Source of the DNA: Frigidibacter sp. RF13
GTDB lineage: Bacteria > Pseudomonadota > Alphaproteobacteria > Rhodobacterales > Rhodobacteraceae
DNA: 64,000 bases
Reading direction: 5' to 3'
NCBI RefSeq assembly: GCF_026626305.1
Contig: NZ_JAPNUE010000005.1
Span: 124,001-188,000, forward strand
How positions within the stretch are numbered: position 1 is the stretch's first letter; each line of letters starts with the position of its first letter. The translations under genes were made by a program, and so were the position numbers. Positions 16,201-24,195 of this stretch are shown piece after piece. The notes below the pieces were generated by a model. It was not told where the DNA came from. It did no database searches and saw only the letters and a program-made list of their open reading frames with translations.

Positions 16201-17451
16201 TCAGCCGAGTTTCAGCCGGTCGATGCCGATCAGCCGGTCATAGAGCCAGTAAAGCACAATCACCGCGACCAGAAGCATCGCGGCAAGCGCCGCCGCCAGC
16301 GACCAGTTGGCCTTCGCCATGTGGAACTGGATCATGTTCGAGAAAAGCTGCCCATCGGCGCCGCCGACAAGGGCAGGCGTGATATAATAGCCGACCGCGA
16401 GGATGAAGACGAGAAGCGAGCCAGCCGCGATCCCCGGCAGGGTCTGTGGCAGATAGACCCGCCGGAAGGCGGTCCAGCTTGTGGCGCCGAGCGACCGGGC
16501 CGCACGCACGTAGGAGGGCGGGATCGTCCGCATCACCGAGAAGAGCGGCAGGATCATGAAGGGCAAAAGCACATGGGTCATGGCGATGATCGTGCCGGTC
16601 TGGTTGTTGATCATCACCAGCCGCCCGCTGTCGTCGATCAGCCCCATCGCCACAAGGATCGAGTTGACCACGCCTTGCTGCTGCAAAAGCACGATCCAGG
16701 AAGTCGTCCGCACCAGTAGCGATGTCCAGAAGGGCAGAAGCACAAGGATCATCAGAAGCGAGGATTTCGACATCGGCAGCGTTGCCAGCAGATGCGCGAC
16801 CGGGAAGGCCAGAAGCAGGCAGGTGAAGGTGATGACGCCCGACAGGATGAAGGTCTTGATGAAGAGGTAGAGATAGATCCTCTCCTTGTCGGTGCCGCGC
16901 TGGAACGCTCCGTCCTCGGCGCGCTTCTGGTCGACCGCGACATGGTAGAAGTCGGTCGTGTAGGGCGAAGCCGCATCGCGCATGGCAGCCCAGAGTTTGG
17001 GTTCGCCCCACTCCTTGTCCACGGCCAGAAGCGCCTCCTTGAAGGGCGGCTGCATGTCCTCGGCCTTGCGCGCCGCGCCCTTGAAGAGGCTGATCGTGCC
17101 GGGCACCGTATAGTTGATCCGCGTGCCCGCCTGACCAGGCGTCTTGTCCTTCTGCATCTGGGCAAGGTCGGCGACGAGCGCGGAATAGGCCTCTTCGGTG
17201 ATCTCCGACCCTTCGGGGTTGGCCTCGAACCAGGCGGCAAGGTTCGGCGCGGTCGAAGAAAAGCCGTCATGTTCGAACGACCGTTTCAGCATATAGCCGA
17301 TCGGGACCACGAATGTGATCAGGACGAAGGCCAGAAGCGGCACCACAAGCAGGAAGGCCCGGCGCCGCGCGCGCGCCTGAGCCGTGGCCAGCGCTGCTTT
17401 CAGCGGCCTTCCGTCAGCGGTCAGTAGCGGGCCTGAAACGACCTCGGTCAT
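16201..17451 (-). CDS. ABC transporter permease, PotB-like
   Basis: A 416-aa permease, longer than E. coli PotB (about 285 aa). The extra length is an insertion of roughly 120 residues after the first membrane segment (about 60-190), predicted to lie in the periplasm. The ATPase-contact motif is seen in RAARSLGATSWTAFRRVYLPQTLPGIAAGS (about 315-345). It starts at 17451 inside the end of the DUF2314 gene (ATGA overlap), so its translation is probably coupled to that gene. Confidence 0.9.
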   Translation of the reverse strand: MTEVVSGPLLTADGRPLKAALATAQARARRRAFLLVVPLLAFVLITFVVPIGYMLKRSFEHDGFSSTAPNLAAWFEANPEGSEITEEAYSALVADLAQMQKDKTPGQAGTRINYTVPGTISLFKGAARKAEDMQPPFKEALLAVDKEWGEPKLWAAMRDAASPYTTDFYHVAVDQKRAEDGAFQRGTDKERIYLYLFIKTFILSGVITFTCLLLAFPVAHLLATLPMSKSSLLMILVLLPFWTSLLVRTTSWIVLLQQQGVVNSILVAMGLIDDSGRLVMINNQTGTIIAMTHVLLPFMILPLFSVMRTIPPSYVRAARSLGATSWTAFRRVYLPQTLPGIAAGSLLVFILAVGYYITPALVGGADGQLFSNMIQFHMAKANWSLAAALAAMLLVAVIVLYWLYDRLIGIDRLKLG

Positions 17452-17951
17452 AGATCATCCTCTCCAATCGGCGCGAGTATCGCCTCGATCTGCGCGCGCT
17501 CTTCATTGGCCAGTTGCGGCAAGATCACACGGGTCGTGTAGGACCCGTGCAGCTTGCCGTCGGCGCCCCAGTAGGCCCAGTCCGATACTTCTGCCGTCGC
17601 GAAACTCACCGGATCGCCTACTGCGCCCTCGAACCCGGCCGGCTGGTTCGCCAGCACGCCCGACAGCCTGTCTCCGTCGATCTGCAGTAACGTGACCCAG
17701 ATATGTTCCGTATCGGCCGAACCGCCCGAGACCGGCGCGGCATATTTGACAGAATAGGCTCCCGATCCGAGATCCTGCCGCGCCGCGTAGCCAAGAAACG
17801 CATCCAACCGGCTCCGTGCCGTGTCGATCGCGGAATTCATCTCGGCATCGTCGGTGGCGAAGTTCACGACCCGGTCCTGCGCGATTGCTGCCGGTACGCA
17901 GAGCGCCGTCGCGCCAAGGAACAGCGCAAGCAGAAGGGCCCGTGGTCGCAT
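17448..17951 (-). CDS. exported DUF2314-type protein in the ABC operon
   Basis: A 167-aa protein with a signal peptide (residues 1-25, ending AIAQD) and a DUF2314-like body: DDAEMNSAIDTARSRLDAFLGY at the N-side and EHIWVTLLQIDGDRLSGVLANQPAG with DPVSFATAEVSDWAYW at the C-side. The start at 17951 gives the signal peptide. It lies between the substrate-binding protein and the first permease and overlaps the permease by 4 bases, so it is part of the transcript. A periplasmic accessory role is inference. Confidence 0.75.
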   Translation of the reverse strand: MRPRALLLALFLGATALCVPAAIAQDRVVNFATDDAEMNSAIDTARSRLDAFLGYAARQDLGSGAYSVKYAAPVSGGSADTEHIWVTLLQIDGDRLSGVLANQPAGFEGAVGDPVSFATAEVSDWAYWGADGKLHGSYTTRVILPQLANEERAQIEAILAPIGEDDL

Positions 17952-18003
17952 CTCGTCCTCGAAAACGGCCGGGCGCGAAGGGGCGCGCCCGGCCAATCCT
18001 TGA

Positions 18004-19074
18004 TCAGTTCGACGCCAGCCAGGCGTTGAAGCGCTCGTTCAGTTCTGCGTCATGGTCGACCCAGAATTCATAGGACGAAGCGAGCGCGTTGCCGAGGTTG
18101 GCTTCGGCCGTCGGCATGTAGGGACCCATCTCGGTCTTGCCGTCCTGATAGAGGCCGACGAGCGGGCCCGAGGACTTGCGGGCCGGACCATAGCTGATCC
18201 ATTTGGCCTGATCGGCAAGCGCCTGGGTCGAGGTCGAGAACTTCACGAACTCCATCGCCTGCTCGAGGTTCGGCGCACCCTTCGGCACGACAAACAGGTC
18301 ATATTCATAGACCTGACCATCCCAGACGGTGTTGAACGGCTTGCCCTCGGCCACCGCCGCCGCGAAGATACGGCCGTTGTAGGCGGTGGTCATCGCGACT
18401 TCACCATCGGCCAGAAGCTGCGGCGGCTGGGCGCCCGCTTCCCACCAGATCGTGTCGGCCTTGATCTTGTCGAGCTCGGCAAAGGCCTTGTCCACACCTT
18501 CGGGCGTGCCCAGAACCTCATAGACTTCGGCCGCGGGAACACCCGCACCCATCAGCGCCATTTCGAGATTCGCCTTCGCGCCCTTGCGCATGCCGCGCTT
18601 GCCCGGGAACTTCTCCAGGTCGAAGAAATCGGCGATCGTGGTCGGGCCTTCGGGGAACTTCGTCGTGTCATAGGCAAAGACGGTCGAGAAGACGATGGTC
18701 GACACGGCGCAATCGGTCAGCGCGCCGGGCAGGAAGTCGTCGACCGCGGCAGTGCCGTCGGGCGCCGGCGGCAGGGTCGAGGCATCGATTTCCTCAAGCA
18801 TGCCGTCGTCGCACAGACGGATCGCGTCGGCATACTCGACGTCGGCGACATCGACGGTGACGTTGCCCGCCTCGACCATCGCCTTGACCGCCGGGGCCGG
18901 GTTGTCGCTGTCCACCGACACGACATTGATGCCGGTCGCCGCGGTGAAGGGCTTGTGATAGGCCTCGACCTGGCTCTGCGTATAGGCGCCGCCCCAGGAC
19001 ATCACGGTCACGTCGGCGTGCGCCGCGAAGGCGACCGCCGTCAGCGCGGTGGAAAGTGTCAGGATTCTCTTCAT
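18004..19074 (-). CDS. ABC transporter substrate-binding protein, PotD/PotF-like
   Basis: A 356-aa periplasmic binding protein with a signal peptide (residues 1-20, ending AHA). The mature start DVTVMSWGGAYTQSQVEAYHKPF and the inner DVADVEYADAIRLCDDGMLEEID, WWEAGAQPPQLLADGEVAM segments match family 1 extracellular binding proteins of the spermidine/putrescine group. It should deliver polyamines or a related cation/opine to the two permeases. It begins 66 bases after the ATPase stop; a probable ribosome-binding site GGGAG precedes the ATG. Confidence 0.9.
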   Translation of the reverse strand: MKRILTLSTALTAVAFAAHADVTVMSWGGAYTQSQVEAYHKPFTAATGINVVSVDSDNPAPAVKAMVEAGNVTVDVADVEYADAIRLCDDGMLEEIDASTLPPAPDGTAAVDDFLPGALTDCAVSTIVFSTVFAYDTTKFPEGPTTIADFFDLEKFPGKRGMRKGAKANLEMALMGAGVPAAEVYEVLGTPEGVDKAFAELDKIKADTIWWEAGAQPPQLLADGEVAMTTAYNGRIFAAAVAEGKPFNTVWDGQVYEYDLFVVPKGAPNLEQAMEFVKFSTSTQALADQAKWISYGPARKSSGPLVGLYQDGKTEMGPYMPTAEANLGNALASSYEFWVDHDAELNERFNAWLASN

Positions 19075-19140
19075 ATCAATCTCCCGGTTGATGGTTTCTT
19101 CTTTTCAGTCCGTCCAGCCGGGCTTTGCCCGGCGCGGGCG

Positions 19141-20250
19141 TCACATCGGATCAAGGGCGCGGGCGTCCTGCGGATGCCAGCCGACCTTGAGCTTCTGTCC
19201 GTTCGCAAGCCGGGTCTGCCCCAGCGTGTTGCGCATCTTCATCACGAAATCGTCCGATCCCGCGACCTTGAGGCGGGCGCGCAGGATGTCACCCATATAG
19301 ATGACATCCACGACCTCGGCCTCGATCGTATGGGCGCCCGGCGGCATCATCTCGGGCTTGAACTCGACACGTTCGGGCCGGATCGAGACAAGGGTTTTCT
19401 GGCCCTTTTCCTTCACGTTCACCGCCGTCGCGTCGATCAGCTCGCCGGTCGACAAACGCACCAAGGCCTTGTCGCCCGACAGTTCCTCGATCGTGCCCGG
19501 CAGCTTGTTGTTCTCGCCGATGAACTGGGCGACGAAGCTGTTTTCCGGCCGCTCATAGAGGTCGGCAGGCGGGGCGAGCTGCTGGATGACGCCGTCATTG
19601 AAGACCGCAACGCGGTCCGACATGGTCAGCGCCTCGCCCTGATCATGGGTCACATAGACGACGGTGATCCCCAGTCGTTCGTGCAAAGCCTTGATCTCGA
19701 ACTGCATATGTTCGCGCAATTGCTTGTCGAGCGCGCCCAGGGGTTCGTCCATCAGCACAAGCTCGGGGTCAAAGCACAGGGCCCGCGCCAGCGCGATCCT
19801 TTGCTGCTGGCCGCCCGACAGTTGCGCAGGGCGGCGGTTCGCGAACTTGCCCATCTGCACCATGTCGAGTGCGCGGGCGATTTTCGCCTCGCGGTCGGCC
19901 TTGCTCATCCCACGCACTTCAAGCGGGAAGGACAGATTCTCGCCCACCGTCATATGGGGGAACAGCGCATAGTTCTGAAACACCATGCCGATACCGCGCT
20001 TGTGCGGCGGCACCTGGTTGATGTTGCGCCCGTTCAGTCTGATCTCGCCGTTCGTTGCGGTCTCGAACCCGGCCAGCATCATCAGGCAGGTGGTCTTTCC
20101 CGACCCCGACGGCCCGAGCATCGTCAGGAACTCGCCCTTCGGCATCGTCAGATTCAGGTCTTTGACGACAAGCGTCTGCCCGTCATAGCTCTTCTGGACG
20201 CGGTCGAATTCGACGAACGCCGCGTCCGCGGCACTGGTGGCAGAGGTCAA
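19141..20250 (-). CDS. ABC transporter ATP-binding protein, PotA-like
   Basis: A 369-aa ATPase: Walker A GPSGSGKTT (about residues 45-53), signature LSGGQQQRIALARAL (about 144-158), Walker B LVLMDEP (about 164-170) and the switch His in VYVTHDQ. A C-terminal TOBE domain (about 290-360) fits the CUT1/PotA class. It is the first gene of the five-gene minus-strand operon ending at 15216. Upstream at 20383-20417 is a probable operator. Confidence 0.93.
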   Translation of the reverse strand: MTSATSAADAAFVEFDRVQKSYDGQTLVVKDLNLTMPKGEFLTMLGPSGSGKTTCLMMLAGFETATNGEIRLNGRNINQVPPHKRGIGMVFQNYALFPHMTVGENLSFPLEVRGMSKADREAKIARALDMVQMGKFANRRPAQLSGGQQQRIALARALCFDPELVLMDEPLGALDKQLREHMQFEIKALHERLGITVVYVTHDQGEALTMSDRVAVFNDGVIQQLAPPADLYERPENSFVAQFIGENNKLPGTIEELSGDKALVRLSTGELIDATAVNVKEKGQKTLVSIRPERVEFKPEMMPPGAHTIEAEVVDVIYMGDILRARLKVAGSDDFVMKMRNTLGQTRLANGQKLKVGWHPQDARALDPM

Positions 20251-20382
20251 CTCTCGCTCCCCGTTTGTTTTTTTTGGCTCCCCAAGGCCGAGCTAAGCTC
20301 ATAGCCCACACATTTTCAACCGGATTCTCGGCGCATTGTGCGAACGTATAGATGGCGCTTTATGCCGCGAGGGAAGGTCAGA

Positions 20383-20417
20383 AAGCGACATGAATATTTC
20401 TGCAAGCGACATGTCGC
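20383..20417. promoter_or_regulatory. twin-repeat operator upstream of the ABC operon
   Basis: AAGCGACATG is repeated at 20383-20392 and 20404-20413, 21 bases apart (two helix turns). The second copy is part of the perfect palindrome GCGACATGTCGC (20406-20417). It lies 133-167 bases upstream of the ATPase start. The regulator is not identified; the rest of 20251-20532 shows no gene. Confidence 0.55.
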
Positions 20418-20532
20418 GCATGAGACGGGGATATCGGCGCAAAAACTCCCAAGCCCAATAGCCTGCGTCGCAGCATATCGCCGGGAAAAGCGTCGCGGAT
20501 TCAAAATATATTTATAAATCAGACGGTTGGAG

Positions 20533-20619
20533 TGGTGCGGTTGAGAAGACTCGAACTTCCACGGGGGTTAGCCCACAGCGACCTCAACGCTGCGCGTCTA
20601 CCAATTCCGCCACAACCGC
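20533..20619 (-). tRNA. tRNA-Leu (GAG)
   Basis: An 87-base tRNA with encoded CCA. The acceptor stem is GCGGTTG with CAACCGC, the anticodon stem CAGCG/CGCTG encloses TTGAGGT with anticodon GAG, a class II variable arm follows, and the T-arm has TTCGAGTC. The GTGGCGGAATTGGTAGACGC D-arm segment is standard for Leu tRNAs. Confidence 0.95.
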
Positions 20620-20800
20620 ACTCCAAATCGGGCACTGCCGACTGAGGTGGCGTGCTTCTAGCCGAGAGGTTTGGGAAAGGGAAGCGGTTTTTCTGCCGCT
20701 TTCGCCAATATTTTTGCCCGTGTCGCGCCGGGTCGTCGTACACGGCAGGCCGGTTGCGAACCGCGCTCCCGTTGATTCCCTCAAGGGCCGTTCTTCACCC

Positions 20801-21316
20801 TCATACCGGCCGATGTTCGTGGCAGATTTGGGTCGTCTCATCGGCAGAAAGCGCGAGATCGAGAAGCGCACAAAAGGGGCCGGGCCGGTGATGGCGGCAG
20901 GTTGAGCAAAGCCCGAATGTCCGCCCTTCTCCGACCATCCGGGCCAGCAGCGCCGACAACGTGCGCTCAAGCCGGGTGCGGTCTTCGTCTTCCAGCGCCG
21001 CCAGGGGCGCAGCCAGCGCCGACCCTGGCAACAACGCCCGACCATTGGCCGTGACGCGGTAGCTGACCGAGCGGCGATCGGCGGGATCGGGTTCCGCCTC
21101 GACCAGCCGCTTTCTAGCCAATGCCTGCAGGGTCTGCGAGGCGGTCCCGCGTGTCGTCCCCAGATAGTCCGCGACATGGGACGGAGCGCGGGAGAAACGG
21201 TTTGCCCGGGAAAGATAGTCGAGCGCGCCTCTCTGGGCCGGGTTCAGGCCGGCCGCCCAGCCCGCCGCCTGCGACAGGCGCGCCAGCCGTTCCAGAAGGA
21301 AATGCGCGTTGCTCAT
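20801..21316 (-). CDS. MarR-type regulator with C-terminal Cys cluster
   Basis: A 171-aa regulator with a MarR winged helix (about residues 25-95: LNPAQRGALDYL, VADYLGTTRGTASQTLQALARKRLV, DRRSVSYRVTANGRALL). After it, residues 137-168 hold CSTC..FC..ICHEH, with Cys137, Cys140, Cys149 and Cys165, an arrangement able to bind a metal or iron-sulfur centre. The ATG at 21316 is chosen over one at 21376 because a palindromic operator lies between them. It faces a secreted protein and a thioredoxin-fold protein, so redox control is likely. Confidence 0.8.
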   Translation of the reverse strand: MSNAHFLLERLARLSQAAGWAAGLNPAQRGALDYLSRANRFSRAPSHVADYLGTTRGTASQTLQALARKRLVEAEPDPADRRSVSYRVTANGRALLPGSALAAPLAALEDEDRTRLERTLSALLARMVGEGRTFGLCSTCRHHRPGPFCALLDLALSADETTQICHEHRPV

Positions 21317-21325
21317 GCGGTATTG

Positions 21326-21394
21326 ATATCGACTCGATATTTTCCTTGCAAGGCCGTGACGACTGCTCCAGAACAATGTAATAGCGACTCGCTA
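21326..21394. promoter_or_regulatory. twin MarR-type operators in a divergent promoter region
   Basis: ATATCGACTCGATAT (21326-21340) and TAGCGACTCGCTA (21382-21394) are perfect palindromes sharing the core CGACTCG. They lie in the 92-base gap between the MarR gene and the divergent gene at 21409, one near each start. This is the expected picture for a regulator controlling itself and its neighbours. Confidence 0.75.
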
Positions 21395-21408
21395 CTATAG
21401 GAGAATTC

Positions 21409-22131
21409 ATGACCCGCCCGTATCCCTCCCTCATCCTCGCGCTCCTTCTCGTCCCGATCGCGGCCACCGCCGAGATCAGGTCGCCCACCGATCCGACAAA
21501 AACGCCCGCCTTCGACATACTCAGCGCCCGCATACTGCGCGCCGAAGACGGCCTCAGCTTCTCGATGAAGCTTGCCGGAAGCGCAGGCAGTGCTGCGCCC
21601 GATCCCACCGGCGCACTCGCCGGGGCGCCGGTCTGGTCCTATGTCTGGCCCACCTCGCTCGACCCCGCGACGGTAGGGTTCGAAGGTGGAACCGGCATCC
21701 TCGCGCTTGCCGCCACCGCACACCCCGACTTCGATGACACGCCGCTGGCGGATGAAAACGGCGACGGTGACGCTGCGAACGACGGCGCGGGCTGGCACAG
21801 CCATTGGGTTGTCCTGACCCCGAACGACGCCTGCGGCACGGGCGCGCTCTCTGTCCGCGACATCGCCGAGGGCGAAAGCCCGAAACTGCCGGAGACCTGG
21901 CCCGGCCTGCCGCTGTTCATCGACAGTCCGGGCTTTGCACCTGCCCTGACCGACAGCGAGATCACGATCAACGTCCCTCTGCCCGCAGACACCGACCTCA
22001 CCGCCTTCCGTTTCGACGGCGTCACCTCGGCGCTGCGCGTCAACCAGACGGTTCACGCGCCGCTCCTATGTGTTACGGATGTCTGGGATGTCGCCTCGGG
22101 CGATTTGTCCCTGCCCGGAGAAGCGGAGTGA
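21409..22131 (+). CDS. secreted conserved hypothetical protein
   Basis: A 240-aa protein with a signal peptide (residues 1-22, ending TAEI). No named domain is recognised. It has an EF-hand-like acidic segment DENGDGDAANDG followed by AGWHSHWVVL (about 125-146), and Cys residues in NDACGTG and LLCVTD that may pair in the periplasm. AGGAG precedes the ATG. It is followed after 2 bases by a thioredoxin-fold gene. Both sit under a MarR-type operator, suggesting a regulated envelope function. Confidence 0.7.
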   Translation: MTRPYPSLILALLLVPIAATAEIRSPTDPTKTPAFDILSARILRAEDGLSFSMKLAGSAGSAAPDPTGALAGAPVWSYVWPTSLDPATVGFEGGTGILALAATAHPDFDDTPLADENGDGDAANDGAGWHSHWVVLTPNDACGTGALSVRDIAEGESPKLPETWPGLPLFIDSPGFAPALTDSEITINVPLPADTDLTAFRFDGVTSALRVNQTVHAPLLCVTDVWDVASGDLSLPGEAE

Positions 22132-22133
22132 GC

Positions 22134-22592
22134 ATGGTCGAGATCATCGCCTCGGACTGGCTGAATACGCCCAATCCCCTCTCCCTTGCCGCCTTGCGCG
22201 GCAAGGTCGTGGCGCTCGAAGCCTTCCAGATGCTCTGCCCCGGCTGCGTCAGCCACGGCCTGCCGCAGGCCCAGTCGATCCGCCGCATCTTCCCCGAGGA
22301 AGATGTGGCGGTCATCGGCCTCCATTCGGTCTTCGAACATCACGCGGCGATGACGCCGGTCGCGCTCCGCGCCTTCCTGCATGAGTACCGGATCACCTTT
22401 CCCGTCGCCATCGACAGCCCGGGCGAAAGCGGCCCGCTGCCCAGGACGATGGAAGCGCTCGGGCTTCGCGGCACGCCGTCGCTTCTGCTCTTCGACCGGG
22501 CGGGCGAGCTGCGCGCCCATCATTTCGGGCAGGTCCACGACATGGTGATCGGCGCCGAGATTGCAGCACTTCTGGCCGAGCCGCCCGCCTAG
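22134..22592 (+). CDS. peroxiredoxin/TlpA-like thioredoxin-fold protein
   Basis: A 152-aa thioredoxin-fold protein without a signal peptide. It contains CPGC (Cys35, Cys38) after the KVVALEAFQML strand and the cis-Pro region LRGTPSLLLFDRAGE (about 116-130). This fits the AhpC/TSA-redoxin group acting as a thiol oxidoreductase. It begins 2 bases after the secreted protein gene. With the MarR regulator carrying a Cys cluster it forms a compact redox-related unit. Confidence 0.8.
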   Translation: MVEIIASDWLNTPNPLSLAALRGKVVALEAFQMLCPGCVSHGLPQAQSIRRIFPEEDVAVIGLHSVFEHHAAMTPVALRAFLHEYRITFPVAIDSPGESGPLPRTMEALGLRGTPSLLLFDRAGELRAHHFGQVHDMVIGAEIAALLAEPPA

Positions 22593-22599
22593 CCGGCTG

Positions 22600-22785
22600 T
22601 TACAACCCGATATCGCGCCGCAAGTGATCGGTGAGATGTTCGGGGTTAATGTCGGACATGCGCCTGCAGCGCTCCCTCTGGCGCCCCACCCAAATGGCCC
22701 GCCAGAGGCCTGAAATGCGCCGCAGGAAACCGACCCGAATCGTCCGCTCGACTATCTGCTGCAGCCCTGCCTCAAAGCTCGCCAT
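22600..22785 (-). CDS. DUF1127-like small protein
   Basis: A 61-aa basic protein ending in DINPEHLTDHLRRDIGL, which matches the C-terminal end of DUF1127 (YjiS-like) proteins, preceded by an Arg-rich GFLRRISGLWRAIWVGRQRERCRRM stretch in two halves. Some DUF1127 proteins in alphaproteobacteria are linked to RNA turnover and phosphate or stress responses; for this one that is inference. It diverges from soxR across the SoxR box, so it may be a SoxR target. Confidence 0.55.
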   Translation of the reverse strand: MASFEAGLQQIVERTIRVGFLRRISGLWRAIWVGRQRERCRRMSDINPEHLTDHLRRDIGL

Positions 22786-22817
22786 CGTCCTGCCTCTCTT
22801 GCCTTTCGCGAATCGTC

Positions 22818-22847
22818 TTGTAATTTCTCAAGTGAACTTGAGATCAA
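22818..22847. promoter_or_regulatory. SoxR box with promoter elements
   Basis: TCTCAAG-TGAA-CTTGAGA (22826-22843) is a perfect palindrome that fits the SoxR consensus. TTGTAA (22818-22823) lies on its left, and GATCAA (22842-22847) is a possible -10 after a stretched spacer typical of MerR-family promoters. On the minus strand TTGATC and TACAAG form a similar promoter toward the DUF1127 gene. Confidence 0.75.
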
Positions 22848-22856
22848 GGACCAATC

Positions 22857-23309
22857 ATGTCCCGTCAGGGCCTGACCATCGGCGACCTCGCCGCCCGCAC
22901 TGGCCTCGCCGTTTCGGCGATCCGCTTCTATGAGACGCACGGCATCGTCCGCCCCCTGCGCAATCAGGGCGGCCACAGGCGCTATGGCGGGGCGGATCTT
23001 CGGCGGCTGTCTTTTGCGATGATCGCCCAGCGCCTGGGCTTTCCGCTCGCCGAAATCGCGGGGCACCTCGCCGCGCTGCCCGCCGACCGCGCGCCGACAC
23101 GGAGGGATTGGGCGCGAATTTCCAAGGGCTTCCGCGCTGGCATCGACGCGCGGATCGCGCAGCTGCAGGCGCTCGGCGACACGCTCGACGGCTGTATCGG
23201 CTGCGGCTGTCTGTCGCTCGACAGATGCACGCTCTATAACGCCGGGGACAGGGCCGCCCGAAAGGGTCAGGGCCCGCGCTATCTGATGGGCGACGAACCG
23301 GAGGTGTGA
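22857..23309 (+). CDS. soxR: redox-sensitive transcriptional activator SoxR
   Basis: SoxR (150 aa) is a MerR-family activator whose [2Fe-2S] cluster senses redox-cycling compounds. The winged helix ([21 protein letters not shown], residues 6-26) is followed by the dimer helix and the cluster motif [12 protein letters not shown] with Cys113, 116, 118 and 124. No soxS is present, as usual outside enterics, so SoxR acts directly on targets. A SoxR box lies just upstream. Its stop overlaps the lipB start. Confidence 0.93.
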   Translation: MSRQGLTIGDLAARTGLAVSAIRFYETHGIVRPLRNQGGHRRYGGADLRRLSFAMIAQRLGFPLAEIAGHLAALPADRAPTRRDWARISKGFRAGIDARIAQLQALGDTLDGCIGCGCLSLDRCTLYNAGDRAARKGQGPRYLMGDEPEV

Positions 23310-23965
23310 CGGAAGCGATGGTCGAATGGATCACATCCCCGGGGCTCGTACCCTATGAAGAGGCTCTTGCCTTCATGGAGACCCGCGTCGCAGCCATCGC
23401 CGAAGGGCAGGCCGGGGAGTGTATCTGGCTTCTGGAACATCCACCGCTTTACACCGCAGGCACGTCAGCCCGGCCCGAGGATCTGACCGACCCGGACCGC
23501 TTTCCCGTCTATGAGGCGCGGCGCGGCGGGCAATATACCTATCACGGGCCGGGCCAGCGCGTGGCCTATGTGATGCTCGACCTCAACCGCCGCGGCAAGG
23601 ACGTCCGGCGGTTTGTCGAGCGGCTGGAACATTGGGTCATCGCCGCGCTCGCTGAGTTCAACGTGCGGGGAGAGATCAGGCCCGGCCGCGTCGGCGTCTG
23701 GGTCACGCGCCCCGACAGGGCACCGAACCCAGACGGGTCGGTCCGCGAGGACAAGATCGCGGCCATCGGTGTCCGGCTCAGGAAATGGGTTAGTTTCCAT
23801 GGCATCTCGGTCAATGTCGAACCGGACCTTTCACATTTCGACGGAATCGTCCCCTGCGGCATCCGCGACCATGGCGTGACAAGCCTTGTCGATCTTGGCC
23901 TGCCCGTGACGATGGAGGATCTCGATCTGGCGCTGAAGACCTGCTTCGAGCGGAGCTTCAGCTGA
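23306..23965 (+). CDS. lipB: octanoyltransferase LipB
   Basis: LipB (219 aa) moves octanoyl groups from acyl carrier protein to lipoyl domains. Visible motifs: [15 protein letters not shown], the [12 protein letters not shown] catalytic segment, [22 protein letters not shown] with the active-site Lys, and [14 protein letters not shown] with the catalytic Cys. GTG at 23306 overlaps the soxR stop; ATG at 23318 (MVEWITSPG) is an equally good start. The overlap implies coupling with soxR, an unusual partner. Confidence 0.95.
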   Translation: MTEAMVEWITSPGLVPYEEALAFMETRVAAIAEGQAGECIWLLEHPPLYTAGTSARPEDLTDPDRFPVYEARRGGQYTYHGPGQRVAYVMLDLNRRGKDVRRFVERLEHWVIAALAEFNVRGEIRPGRVGVWVTRPDRAPNPDGSVREDKIAAIGVRLRKWVSFHGISVNVEPDLSHFDGIVPCGIRDHGVTSLVDLGLPVTMEDLDLALKTCFERSFS

Positions 23966-23984
23966 CAGGCTGACGACAGTCAGA

Positions 23985-24054
23985 GCGAAAAGTTTTCCCG
24001 AAAACTTTTCGCGCCCAGGACGGGCCGCGAAGGATTTTCGGGACAATCCTTCGC
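23985..24054. repeat. paired short palindromes, copy 2
   Basis: First hairpin: a perfect 12-bp stem at 23985-24012, loop CCCG. Second: GCGAAGGATT (24027-24036) with AATCCTTCGC (24045-24054). A half copy ending ATTTCGCG lies near 24076-24085. It has the same two-hairpin layout as copies at 5150 and 61165. It fills the gap between lipB and ctaD, where no gene is seen. Confidence 0.8.
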
Positions 24055-24195
24055 TCCCCCCACCTGCCCGAGACAATATTTCGCGCCCCGCCCCCCGTTT
24101 CTTTCATTGCCCATCCGCGGATCGCCAATTATTACGGGGCCGGACACCCGGTACGGACGAGATTCCGGCCGGTTCTTAAGGAATGGGAGAACAGC

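Noticed and set aside
18052..20304. A 750-codon plus-strand open frame opposite the binding-protein and ATPase genes
   Set aside because: Antisense shadow of two certain ABC transporter genes and the gap between them; composition is Arg/His/Gly-rich without any domain.
20700..20760. Inverted repeat TGCCCGTGT/ACACGGCA downstream of the MarR gene as a REPIN copy
   Set aside because: The arms are short and lack the CTC-N-TCG borders and TTC/TGC inner loops of the family.
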